From Piscicola geometra (taxonomy: Eukaryota > Annelida > Clitellata > Hirudinida > Piscicolidae), in the NCBI GenBank assembly GCA_943735955.1, contig OX030955.1, positions 3,074,234-3,138,233 of the forward strand: a stretch of 64,000 bases of DNA, written 5' to 3'. Below the pieces are notes generated by a model. It was not told where the DNA came from. It worked only from the letters and a program-made list of their open reading frames with translations, and did no database searches. Made by a program: the position numbers and the translations under genes. Below, piece by piece: positions 32,601 to 46,159 of this stretch (its first letter is position 1; the number at the start of each line of letters is the position of its first letter).

Positions 32601-35600
32601 TAAAAAAAATAAATCCTAAAATTTTTTAATTGATATACAATTTTGAATACTTTTTTGTTTGGCCAGAATTGACGATCCAAAAGTTTAATAAACAAAATTT
32701 AAAACTGCGCTTAAAAATGTATAAATTTAGTCTTGGAAGATTGAATACAAAACGCATAATGTCAAACTCTAAACGATAACTATTAAGATGCTTTCAAGAA
32801 AAAGTAAAATACAAATAGAGCTTATGAAATTTAAAATAAATTCAAAGTGTAAAATAGAAAGGAAATGTTTTGGATAATGCATTTGTTGCGCTAATAATAC
32901 GTTTCTGAGATGCCACCTTCCATTTGGAAGATCAGTCCTGATGCTAATTCGCTTCTAAAATAAATACTACAATGTGCTGAACAGCGCTAACATCAATTTT
33001 TCTGTTTTTTCCACTATTATTTTGAAATATTAAAAACTAAAAATTCCCAAAAATTATGAAAACAGTTAAATTAAAAAGAAAATTAAAAGATTTAAAAACG
33101 AAAAAAAGTATTTAAAATTCTTGGATTTAAAGACCTAGTTAAACTACATTCGAAGTCAACATTCATATTCCTCCACAAGCAAAGTCATCAAGTAGGTTAT
33201 AATAAGCCAGGATCGACTATAATAAAGGCATTCAGAACTCAGGGCCATAATGCCGAACAAAGCTCGACGTTTGACAATGGAGTGATGCATCTAATCACCG
33301 CCCTTGTGACGTCACCAGATATATTAGGTTATAAAGAAGAGCGCCCCCATTGTGTTTTCATTCTTAGAGCTGATGATGATAATGGAGGTGGTAATGATGA
33401 TAGCGTTAAGGATGGAGTTGATGAGACTAGTGGTGGAAATTGTGGTGAAAATGGTGGTGTAAATGGTGGTGGATGGGTGGTGAAAATGGTGGTGTAAATG
33501 GTGGTGGATGGGTGGTGGATGGGTGGTGAAAATGATGGTGTAAATGGTGGTGGATGGGTGGTGGATGTGTGGTGGATGTGTGGTGGATGGGTGGTGGTTA
33601 GGTGATGGATGGGGGGTGGATGGGTGGTGGTTAGGTGATGGTTGGGTGGTGGTAATGGAAAGAAGAATAGCGATGATGTTTTTGATGAAGATGATCATGG
33701 TGATAACGTTTTTAGGAATATAATTAAATGAAAATTATAAAAATCATTTTTTTAACCAGTTTTATTTTACTTTTTTTTAGAAGAAAAAAACTTTAAAAGA
33801 TTTATAGAGAAAACAAAAGAGGTGGTTTCATGCTGATGTTTAATAGATAAATATTCTATTGTTTTCATAGTTATTTTGTTTTTCTTCTTTTATTTTTATT
33901 TTTTAATTTTATGCTGTTTATAATTTTTTTAAAAGTATTATTAATAAAAGTTTTGTTTTTTAGTTTAGTTGATTAAATTTTGCGATTATTCATTGAGTTT
34001 AATATAATATAAATATTTTGTTTGTGTATTTTTTTAGATCTATAATTAAAAAACTCTTCAATTTGAGTAATGAATAAGAAGTTTGAAAATTTCAGACATA
34101 TATTTAAAAGAACGCGTTCCTTAAATAAAAAACATCCGCAAAAATACGCAAACAATCGCCTAATATTAACAGTCAAACACAATTAAACACATATAAACAC
34201 ACACGTGCATACATATAAACACACATACACAAGCATAATCTGGGTTATTGAGTTAAATTGAAAATTATTGCCAATGCTAAGCCAGGCAGGCTTGCTTAAA
34301 AGAGCCAGGAGACCTGCTGCGAGAGAAAAACGAAGACTTTAGGATTTTAGAAGATTTCTATCTTTGTTTTTTGTTTTTTTATGATTTTAGTTTTGTTTAG
34401 TAGAGTTTTTTCCTATTTTTATTATTTATTATTTCATTTAATCAAAACAAATGTATTTCATTTTGATGATTATAACCTCTTTATCCTTTATAATTGCCAG
34501 TTTCATCTTTAGATTTGCAGTTTAAATAGCTTTGTGCTTAATTCTAAAACCTTCGGTTCAAAATAATATCTAAAAAAAGTTTCTGAACTAAAGAAAATTA
34601 GTATGAAAAATGCTAGAAAAAAGAATCTTTCAAAAAGATAATAAAAAAACACATTATTAATTCTTTCCATAATTAATCCTGCTCCTTGCACGGCTCAGTG
34701 GAGATTTGCGCATTGTTGAGGACAATGGCCTACCATCGCTTACGCCGGAGTTTTTGAAGAGCGAGGAAGTACGCTCTTTGGTGTTGAGCTTTGCTTGCTT
34801 GCTGGGTGGATGGGTGGGTAATTTGTTGAGATGAGTGGATGTTGAGTGGGATGGTTCTATGGGTAAGTGATGGGTTTCGGTCAATTGGTGTTTATTGATC
34901 AGAGTGAGGGATTGCTGGATAGACTTGAAGAACTGAGTGAGTTTTGCGTTTTTCAAAGTGCCAAATTGCTGCTAAGATGCTGTTAGTAAATCTTTAAAAA
35001 ATACTATTTTAACAAATAAAAATTCAAATTACAAGCACAATGACACAATTACAAAAATTTTCCAACAGAGCCACAATCCATTAAAACAAAAAAATTACAA
35101 TAACCATACAGCATAAAAACACAACAACACAATCACCACATGAATAAAACATACGTGGCAATGGCGACTGATAATTCGATGTTATTGATGTTAATTTCAT
35201 GCAAACACACACTACACTCCTATTTGCATTGTTGGCCACCTCTGTCAACTAAAAATGATGCATTTTCCAAACTCCCGCGTTACTCCGCCCTTCAAACTCT
35301 CACGTCAGTAGAATGTATGAAATTCACTTTATAAAAACTATGTATACAAAGGCATATAGGTTTTTTTTCATCTTTTTTTCTTGTGTGTAAAATAACACAT
35401 ATGTCTTTTTTATTGAAAAAAGCCTTATAATTTTTAGAAATTGTTTTTATTTAGACAAGAAAGTAACTCTGGTCAAATTATTTACTCGCAAACTTCTGTC
35501 ACAACTGCCCAAATGTAATTATATATAACCTTTTTCAAATAAAAAGTATATGTGGATTTACAAAAGATAAGAAAAAAGCTTTTTCGTAGAAATGATTTGT

Positions 35601-38600
35601 ATTAAATTAATATGAAAAACAAACAAAATGACAACAAAAGATTGATGTACATTAGCGGTGCTTTGAAACAGACAAGCATACAAACAAACATTGAAAGATA
35701 CAAGAAGGAAAATAAAAATTTTACTAAATGTGAACAATTCCATTGGAATTGATAAAATGCATTGAAAAATATTGAAACATATAAAAAAAATAGTATCTGA
35801 AATATGATAAATGATAAAATATATTTAAAGTAAGAATGAATAAAGGATAAATAGGAATGATAGAAAAACAGGCAAACGAACACGCGCATACAAGAAGGAA
35901 GAAATAAAAAAAGACAATCTGAAAGCCTTAACAACGGAGCATCAGCAGGTTTTCTCATATTAATGTGGTTAAGCAATCTGCAGATGATTGATGATGTGTT
36001 CAAGCAGGATGAATAAAATTGGAAGAAAATTTTTCTGCGTGAAAGGATAGTTGAGTGAATGAATGGATGATAAGGTAGTAAAAAAAATAGACGGTTGAAG
36101 AATTGTAAAGACAAAGATATAATTGAAGATAAACTGAAAATTTTTGAAGATGGATAGATAGATAAAGGGTGCCTTACAAAGGAGTTTGTGGTAAAGTTTT
36201 CGAATGAGACAGTTAATATGATAAACGCATGATGTTAAATCCGATTAATTACACTTCTCTTCTCTTATTCATCTTTTCTCATTCTTCGCATTTGTTTGTC
36301 TTGTTACTTAAACACCAGCTTTGTGATTATTTACTTTCAAAACTTATCTTCTATGCTTTTCACAAAAATATTCATTTGTTAGATAGTTAGATAAGCGAGG
36401 TATGCTCAGAATTTCTTTTTTTATATTTAAATATATAATTTTTTTAACTAGTGTTTTCAAATGAATCTTTTAATTTTCTTACATTCAAATCTACAGAAAA
36501 ATATTAAATAAGAATTGTGTTTTAAAAACTATGAAAAGCCAAAACATCCATCAAACCTCTTCAAATTATCTCAACAACAGCATAAAATGTTGAGATGACC
36601 TGAAGAAAGTACATGATAAAGTGGCGAACAAAGGTCGTTCTAGCCTGATTCACAATTTGTTGCATCATGGAAAGGCTATACTCTTGATCTGTCATGATCC
36701 TTAGCGTTGTGGAAATTTTTAGCACTGTTTTATTTTACAATATAAAACTATTTTTTGCGTTAATCTTTTCGACAAAATGTTACAACTTTTGTACAAACTA
36801 AAATTTTGTTGAGCATTAGTTTTTATTTGATTCTAAAAAAGTTGAATTAATTTTTGCTTATTTTCTTGTTCCAAATTTTTTAGTTGTTAAATTACTCAAG
36901 CTCCTGATTACGCACCAGTGCCTTGAACGAAACGTCAGTCTTGGGAGCTCAATGGACCGTAAACCTCCATACTGTGATTTTCGAAGATAGAGATTTCAAA
37001 TATTTTTATTTTTAAATTTTTTTTACAAACAATCTCTGAAAGTTTTTTTTGCTTTCAAGCCTTATAAGATCCGTATTATATAGGTATTTTTTTAGTTTTT
37101 AGTTTTCTTTACATTTTTTAAAACCATTAAACAATAGTTTGCATTTATTAAACATTTATATATAAAAACTTTTAGTTACATTTTTAAAGAAATAAAGTAT
37201 TAATTTTTCCATTTTATTCTAGATTACCTGATTATTAAAGCAGCATGCTCATGAAGAATACGGGTCTAATCTAGCCATGACTCAACTACTACATCATCAT
37301 TAAATTATGTCTTTTTACCGTAGCAGATTAAATTAATTCTTTCATCAATAATCAAATGAGGTTTATCTCTGATAAAAAATGAACACTTTTTATGATTTAT
37401 TATCTTTTAAAATGTGCAATAAACACTGAAATGGAGCTAGTTTAGGAGAGTTTAAAAGCAACAAAGGCTTAAGATAACAATAACACATAAACAAAATATT
37501 CTTTGGAATACTTGTAGCTTTTAGTAACATGAGAGTAACGATAACAAAAACTGACCATTTGTCAGTTTAAACCAAGCATATTGAATAGCGTGTTACCAGT
37601 TGCATGTCTTAGTAACTTGCCAGCTCAAGAATGAGTTGTTAACGAGATAAGAAATTTGTCTCGAAATGTGCATTGAGTAAATTGATGGATTAAATATGTT
37701 TTAAATTATTTAAAGTCAACACATTATTAAATATAAGTTAACGTTTTTTTCTCTTTATCTTTGTTTATAATTTACAAAACATTAAATAAAAAGTATAAAA
37801 AAACAAAAAACAAAAATCTATTAAGAAAAAAGACTGAAGTCTGATAGACCAGAATCGTTCTGGTGCAACGAACTGAATCCGTTTGTATTTTAGCCTTTAA
37901 GTTAAGAGCTTGGTATTTGCCTTGATTTCTGATTTTATACTCTAAGAGAAATTCTCAGGTTAATTTCTAAAAGGTTAGTAGGTTGAGAAGTATATAATGA
38001 ATCCTCAAAGAGAACTAATTTGAACGTTTTTTAAGCCACTTTCAAACTAATACTAAAAACACAATCTTAAGTAAACCATTATTTAAATTGTATAAATAAT
38101 TTGAAAAAAGTTATTTTTTTAATTTCAGATCTGAGTGGACACACCAGTTGACACAAAAGCTTCTCATGATGGTCTTTAGCATCATCTCATGTTATGTTGT
38201 GTGTAGGCAGTAAGTGTGTGTTGTGTTTTTGTTTTTGTGAGTTTTACTATGTGAGGAAATGATGAATGTTTTTCACGATAAGCTATATGGAAGTGGTATG
38301 TGCGTTTTTTACATTTATTTTTTATTATCTAAAACTTATAAGTTTTCTGTTTTTTTTCCTAAAATAATAAGAAGGTTCATTTATTTTTATTATATATTTA
38401 AAAACAATAGGTTATAAAGAAAGAAAAAAATTGTATTAAAATTTTTTTTTTAATTTGAGGTATAGTGTTGATTTTTAAGTTTGTGTGCTAGATAACGCAG
38501 AAAAAAAAGTTGTCAATGCCAGTGCAGATTTTTAATGCGTATTGTGAACTGAGTGATTAAAAGGCTTTTAAAACGGAAATTCATTTTGTCCTATTCACCA

Positions 38601-41600
38601 CTAAAGGATGTCTTTTTCATGGAGGATTTCATTTAGTAATTAGGCTTTTAGAATGCTTGAGTGTGAGTACAACAAAACAAAAAAGAAGTAGACAAAAGAA
38701 TTAATAAATACACTGAAAGCTTTCATAGACTTTCTTTAGAAATTTAAAAAATCATATTTAAAATTCACAAAAAAATAATAATCATACTAAGTTTTGAATT
38801 TTTCACATTAATAGTTTAAATTAATTGAGTTAATTATTGTTCTTGAATATAATCTTGAAAGAATAAAATAATACGACGACAGTGTCGACACCTTGGTATG
38901 ATTCATGAGAGAAGACGTCATCGATATGCTTGTGCCCGTGTGGTGTGGTGGTGGTGGCTTCCGTGGCTTGGTGGTATTGGTATGATATGCTTGTGCCCGT
39001 GGTGGAGTAGTGGTGGTTTCAGTGGCGTGGTGGTATTGGTGTGGTGTAGTAGTGGTATGGTGGTATTAGTATAATGTGGTCATAGAGTTAGTGAATGGTG
39101 AGATTTTGGTTAGGCTAGTAGTAGTGATGGTGATGCTCGTGGTCATTGTGGGAAAAAGGGTGGTCTTGGTGGTCTTCAGAATGGTAGAATTGTGGGTTAT
39201 TAACTCGGTTGATTTGTAAATTTATACAAAACTGTTAAAAAACTGCTAACAATAACAATAGCACAATAATGCTTTAAAAACACAAATTATAGATTTTTTT
39301 TGAATAATAGAGGGAAAGATGACATGATAATACGTAGTGCAATGAAAATTGATGGTAGTGAGAATATTAATATTAATGGAGTCTCAGTGTGCTACGCTTG
39401 CCTAACTATTGCTTCGCAATTATTTCAGCCTTTATTTTCTAGAGGTTAAAATTGTTTTTCAGATTTTATTATCTGTTATATATTTTTTTTATTCAAAACA
39501 ATAAAAAGATTTTTAAGGAACAGTTTTAGTTTGAATAAGATAGAAATAACTTGTTTTTTATCAACAAATATAATTGCTTGAATATTTCTTATATTTCTAA
39601 ATATTTTGAAACTTGATGCTACACTTGACAAACTTTTCGCTAATGTATTATAAAAAATTATCACAAATGATATTGCCGTTCATTGTAGATTACCGTTGAT
39701 CTTACTGGATAATTATACCTGTTTGTAATTTTAAAAATAAAGATCAATTTAAGTTTTAATTTCCAAACTTTAAATTTTTCCAAAGTTAAAAAAAACTGTT
39801 ATTAAAACGTTTAGAATATTTTTATAATGTATTTTCTCTAATTTTATAGGTTTTTGCCATAAATCTTTGCTTCAATATCATTTTTAAGTTTTAACAGTAA
39901 GTAGATCATTTAAGTTTTTTACAATATTCAATGAAAAGTACTACAAGAATCATCGAGTCAGGCAGTTGCGAGGATCAATCATTACACCTGCTGCGCTTGG
40001 GTGGTTTGTGAGATGGTACGTGTGAAGGTAGTTTTTTCCCCTTTTTTAGGGGATTTTTTATGTATTTTTATACTGTTGTATTTTTATTTTTATTTATATT
40101 ACAATTTTTAAAGCTCTATTAAATTAATTTTACAATTTTACTTTTTTTAAATTCGAGTTTTTAATTACAAGATGAAATATATTTATATAAAAGTCGATTT
40201 TGTAAAAAAAATATATTTAACAATATAAATCTCTACATTATCCAATGATAAATTATACAGAGTAATATATGAATGTGAAAAGATCTTTAAAAAGCTTTGC
40301 AATCAATTTTAACTTTTAAAGAAACGAAGTAAAGCTTTTATATTCATCTTCGTTTAGTACCTTTTCAATTTACTGATGTTTCCAACTTCATCAAAAGACT
40401 TCAATGTTGATAATGATGGTGACTCTTTCCATCGAGAAGAAATCTTCAAGAATGACTGTTTCATTGCCATGAGACTTCATTATCGTTTTTATTTCATTCT
40501 TTAAACGTTAAAAATTTCCACTTTGAGAAAACAAAAGGGACTCAAAAAGACTACTGTTATCATGGAATATTTCAACTCGTAATGTTATATCGGGTTGTCA
40601 ATCTTCTAGTTGGAGTAGTTTTAAGAAGAAAGCACAAGCATCTATTTTGAGCATATCTCAATTGTCAAGACAATTTTGCGACGGTTAAGGCCGCAAATAA
40701 TTTGTTTACCGTTATTTTTATTTCCGTATGATTATAGCTAGAAAATGTTGGTTACTACTAAGAATGAATGAAAAGTCGAAACTATTCAACAAAATCAACA
40801 CTTTCAATATTGTTTCTGATTATTCAAGTCCCTAGAAAGCTGTTTATTTATTTAAGGTCAAAATTATAATTTTTAAAAATATATAAATCTTTCATTCAAT
40901 TTATGCGAATTCTAGTTACTGGTAGTTATTTAATTAAAATGAATCTTTCAATATAAGAGCATTACTATAACTTCTAGCCTTAAAAATCTATCTGAATTAT
41001 TGAGATAAGCCTTTTAACTTTTTAATCCTTGACAGTTAAGCAAGTTTATGAGCTGCATCAATTAGCACTACACAACATCCCTTAATAACTACATCAATAA
41101 TACTCAAGACCTAATCACGAATTTATCATGTTTAACCCAGAGATAAGTTCTTAAAGAGATTAACATTAAAATGCAATCCATTTGTCAACACTTTATACTG
41201 ATAAAAGTAAATAGCTAAGAAAATTAATTTACCTATTTTATAAGGATTTTAAATAATACGGAAAATTATTTTTACTATAAAACTCCATTGCCTGTCTTAT
41301 AGAATTAGTGACCTAAATTCATTCATTGAAAAGTGTTAGGAAAATTAAATGTTTTATATTAAAAACATGAAAGATTAATATTTTACAGTTTCCAAATGTC
41401 GTGAAAAAAACAAAATATATTACAAATTATTATATTATTTTCACACAATCAATGATTAATTTGAGACTTGAAAAATAAATTAGACTTTATTTAGTGTTAA
41501 AAACTACCAGACGATTAATTGGCGTTATGATCGACCCCCATCATTAATAACAATCTCTAACTTTGACGAATGTGCTTCACAAAATTATTGTAAGTTCATT

Positions 41601-44600
41601 TTAACATGAAAATTTCTTCAAAACCTCGTGTTAAAAAGTTTACTTGAAATATGTGCACTTTGTTTTTATGTTCCAGGAAGATATACTTGATTAGGAAGAA
41701 TTCATGATTAGAGCGATTGAAAAGTACTTGTGCCAACAATTAATTAGATCTTTGATTTTATTCAGTTGGAGCATTATCACTCTACCAAATCCTAAAACAT
41801 AAATTTTTGAATCTTCATCTTATAAAAACCATGTTTTTTCTATAACTACATTATGGATTTAATTCTAAAAACACAAATCAGCAGTCAACTTTCTATCCTT
41901 TTTTAAAAATCTACATCATACTAAGACAACCAACACCATTCAATAAACTCAAAACCCTAGCCACGACCACTACCACAGCTATATGAAAAAACACGTATAC
42001 AGCCCCCACTCTTACTACACCAGCCACATGCGATGACGCGACAAAGTACGTAAGTGGATTATGTGCGATTGACTGCCCTGAGCTGTGTAACGCTAATCGA
42101 CCAAGCAGCCTGCGTCAGAGAATCTTTGACGCATTGTTTAACGTGAATTTTTTTATAAAAATAGTTTTCTTTTTCTTTTTACGTTTAAAGAATTGTTTAA
42201 ATATTTTTTTAAATAATGAATTTATGTATTTTCTCTTTAATATTTTCCCCGTTTTTATCATGATTCTTTTAAATATTTGAAGACATTCATGACCGTAAAG
42301 TCAAACCTTTATCGGTAGAATCATTATCATCAACAGCACTTATTTTCTTTTCTTCTTCTTCATCCTGGGAACATGATGTACACACATTTCCGTCCTTTGG
42401 AACCTGAATGTAGAAAAAGTTATTATAATGTTTAAATTTTTATGTAAATAATTACTTTCTAAACATAATTTTTTAGACGTAAACAGATGTTTATTCGAAA
42501 ATAACCCATAGAAATTATTTAAATGTAAAAAAAAATTCTCAATTTCTTTTTTAAAGTATAAATATTTTTGGTGAAAAGATTCAGTGATACTATATGGTAA
42601 TGTTTTTTCATAATTTTGTTATCAATATAGATTGTATGAAATATGTGGAAAATATGAATGTTTTTATTGAATACAAATCTAAATATTTTAAAGGATTATT
42701 TTTTTAATTCTAATAAGAATACTTGCTTTCAAACTCTTCCAAACACCGACAAACTTCCATCAAAAAGAATTGAAGATAAAGAAAAAATTACCTTTATGCT
42801 CATCATATATGAATACTCTGATAACTCTATATTTAATTAAACTATCACAGTACGCTGGTGTAGAATTTCAAAATAATAGTGAAGAAAAATAATATTTTTG
42901 AAGATGTAAAATAGCTGGTTGATTGATTGCTGGAAATAATAACATTGCATTTTATGGCATCGGGTACATTGCCGTGATATCATTAATGTTGTTTTTTAGG
43001 CCTGGATTATTCTATGTTCCACCGTGGGTATCAATGATACCTGTTATCATTGAGAAAAAAGTGGCGTTGTTGCCATATGCTCCTTGTTGATTCTAAAGTC
43101 AATTAGCCTCGTCTTGAGTACTCAGCTTAATCTGATGTCTTGTAGACTAGAAAAGATACGCTCTTGAGGTGATGGAAACATTTTGGTTTTTATTTATTCT
43201 TTTTCTTTTTTTTAATGGCTTTCACTATAAGTGTAAGTTGAATAGGTTTTTATTTCCATAAATATTTAAGTATTGTAAAGTACATGTGGGGAAAATTTTT
43301 AATAATAGTTATTATTCTTATCAGAAATACAGGCAATTATATCATAAAAATATGCATGATCAAGGAAAGCTTCAAAAGTACTAGTGCTAAAATAGTCTTT
43401 GTTCCTTATCAAATTCGTATCATCACCACTATCACTACAGTTTCATATTTCTTTCGAGCTGTTGTTTGATAAACTATGAATAAATCGTTTATTTTTATTA
43501 AGCTCATAGTTTAAAAGTCTGACGCATTTGATTATTCCGATTTTTTTAGTTTAAGCTACTTTCAAAATTAATACATTAACTCAATTAAAAAAGATCACTC
43601 ATTTTTATTCATATTATATTTGTGTTTAATTTTTTTTAGTATACTTTCAAAGGCCCATAGCTTTCCGAGCCAGTGGATTGCATTGCAGCGAGTGTGTCTT
43701 CGTGCTTACGCCTAATTATTTCATTAATTAAAACCTACCCACATCCCACCACCTGACCTATTAGTCGCTCTATGCCAGTACATAGTAAGTAACAGAGTTT
43801 TTCTTTAAATATATATGTATACAGATTTAGATTTGAGCGCGTATATAAAGAATTAACATGTAGTATGTGACTGCGATGAATTCATTTGAAAAAATAAACT
43901 AATTGAAATAATTTTTTATACAAATAGTATGACCAAAAGCTTCGTATGTCTGTTTTTTATCTGTTTGTGTTTTTTGTCAATTCATATTGACAATCTTATA
44001 TCTTTTTTATGTATTTTTGCTCACGCTATTCATGCTTAAGTATGTGCGTTTATGCGCCTTTCCTAGCTTGTCTGTGTGTTTATTTATGTGTGTTTGTATT
44101 TCTCTCTATCCATTTATATGCATGTATTTTGTATAAGCGCTCTTTTTTGTCGAATGATGCTTGCATGTGGCATATGCGAGAGTCCATAAGTCAATTATGA
44201 AGAGTGCAGTGAACTACAGGCCTCTGGCCGCTTGTGCGTTGAGGTTAAGTGAGTGTGGTGTCCTGCAGAATCATCGGGTCGGTATTGAGTTTAATAAGGT
44301 TAATGTTGCTATCGAATTGTGTTTTTCTTTTGATTTTCAATGAATGAGTTTTTATATGTATTTTTAGTAATAAGTAAGAATAAAAATAAATAAAATGAAT
44401 ACAAAATGTACTTGAAAGAACAAAGAGCAGGATTAATCAGGACGTCTGCCTTAATTATGTTTGTTTTCTGTCTTCTTGCACGCGCTTATTCGATAATTTT
44501 AATGTTACATCTATAAATGGAATAAAAACAAAAAACTATTTCATATTTTCCATTTTTTTATTAATTCTTAATCAGGTTTTGACATACCTATTTCTCTGTG

Positions 44601-46067
44601 AATATTTTTATTTCATGTTTGTTTGCATCGTTTTTTTCTTGATTTCTTGTCACGCATCCATTAATTCTTATTATTATTAATAATATTCTTTTTATTATTT
44701 AACCAGTAGAATACTATTCTATACATTATTATTTTTCAATATGATAAATTATTTTACATTCAATAAATCCATCCATCACTCCAAAATCAAATTCATCCAT
44801 CAAGACACCCGTTACTCAAACAGGAGTCGAGACCAAGACAAGCAGGCACGTGACACTAAATCAATGAAGTCACAAGATGCATCAACGCTTGAGAAATTAA
44901 ATAAGCACACATCAAAAAGAATTTTAAATGCGTTGGAGAAGCGACTATTGGAAAAGCGTTTTCATTTATTTCAATTATTCGTCAATCAGCACTAGGAAAA
45001 CATTATTTGAATTTTTCAAATATAATAAAAAAACAATAATAAAAAACTTTATATAAAAAAATAAATCAATAATTTTTTTAATCAGCGCTTAGAAAAAAAA
45101 TTCACTAAAAAATTAGCAGTTACTAAAATACACTTCCAAAAAAACCACACACACACCTTTCACACCGCACTAATGCACATCACACCAAAGCACAAAGCAC
45201 TATAGAGCCTCTTGACCGGAGGCGGTATCTTGTATTGACTGACCTAGTGCCCTGAGGTCACTTCCGTAGTAACAATGACGCTTGTTGAGACAGGTCATTA
45301 GTGCTCGTGTAGGTGGAGTAGATTGATGGAGGGAAGATGTCGACTAGGTGTTGTGATGTGATGAATGGTCTAATGGTTGGTGAAGGATGGTGGTTGAGTA
45401 GTAGATAAAAGGATTTTGTAATGCGTGTTGGAGGGTGTAATGTAAATGCAAGTGAAAAAAGTACTTTTTTATCTCATTTTGTGATTTTAAAAGCTGTAAA
45501 TTAGACGAATGTGTGTGATGTAAGAGTAAAGTGAAGCTTGAAAGTTGGCCGTAAAAAGTAAAATAGCAAATATATTATGTGAAAAAACGAAATTGAAAAG
45601 AATTCACTATTATTCAGAAGAAAAGACAGTAAGCTTCAGTAAAAAGCAAGTCCCTCAGGGAGTGAATGGTGCATGAATGGTGTGAAAATAACGAAGTATT
45701 TTTCTTATATGTGGGAGAGAGTGGAAAGAATAGCAAGGTGGTGTGAAGATAATGGTGTTGTGACGTTGAATCAGGAAGCGGAATGTTTTGAAGAAATGCC
45801 TTAAATGCGAACTTTTAGACGCCTCAAAACGCATTATGTCCGACGTGCACTCCAGTGCAAGCATCAAAATATTCAACTCGTCAGACACTTCAAATTGACG
45901 GCAACTTTTAAATTTTAATGTCTCGCCAAAATATTTTTTTTTTATCGACAAAAATATTTTAAGTTAAAGCGAATCAAAGTATATAAAAATACACTTTTAA
46001 AAACAATAAATAGATAGAAAAGCATAATAAAAAACAAAGTTTTAAATACCAATAAAAAAAACACACA

Positions 46068-46159
<92 letters not shown>

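Larger units (their letters stand above)
29444..34733 (-). other. SoxD intron 2, 5.3 kb
   Basis: AT-rich. It holds a GC-richer island with a signal-peptide-like ORF (30214-30309), a cluster of CRE-like sites (32184-32244 and 33307-33314), and a GGTGGT-type minisatellite (33385-33655), each listed separately. An open minus-strand stretch just below 32364 ([18 protein letters not shown] after a CATGTAG acceptor) could be an extra exon but is unsupported. Confidence 0.6.

Noticed and set aside
33282..33698. Gly-rich (plus) and His/Pro/Thr-rich (minus) frames
   Set aside because: They are the GGTGGT minisatellite read through. There are no domains and no matching phases.
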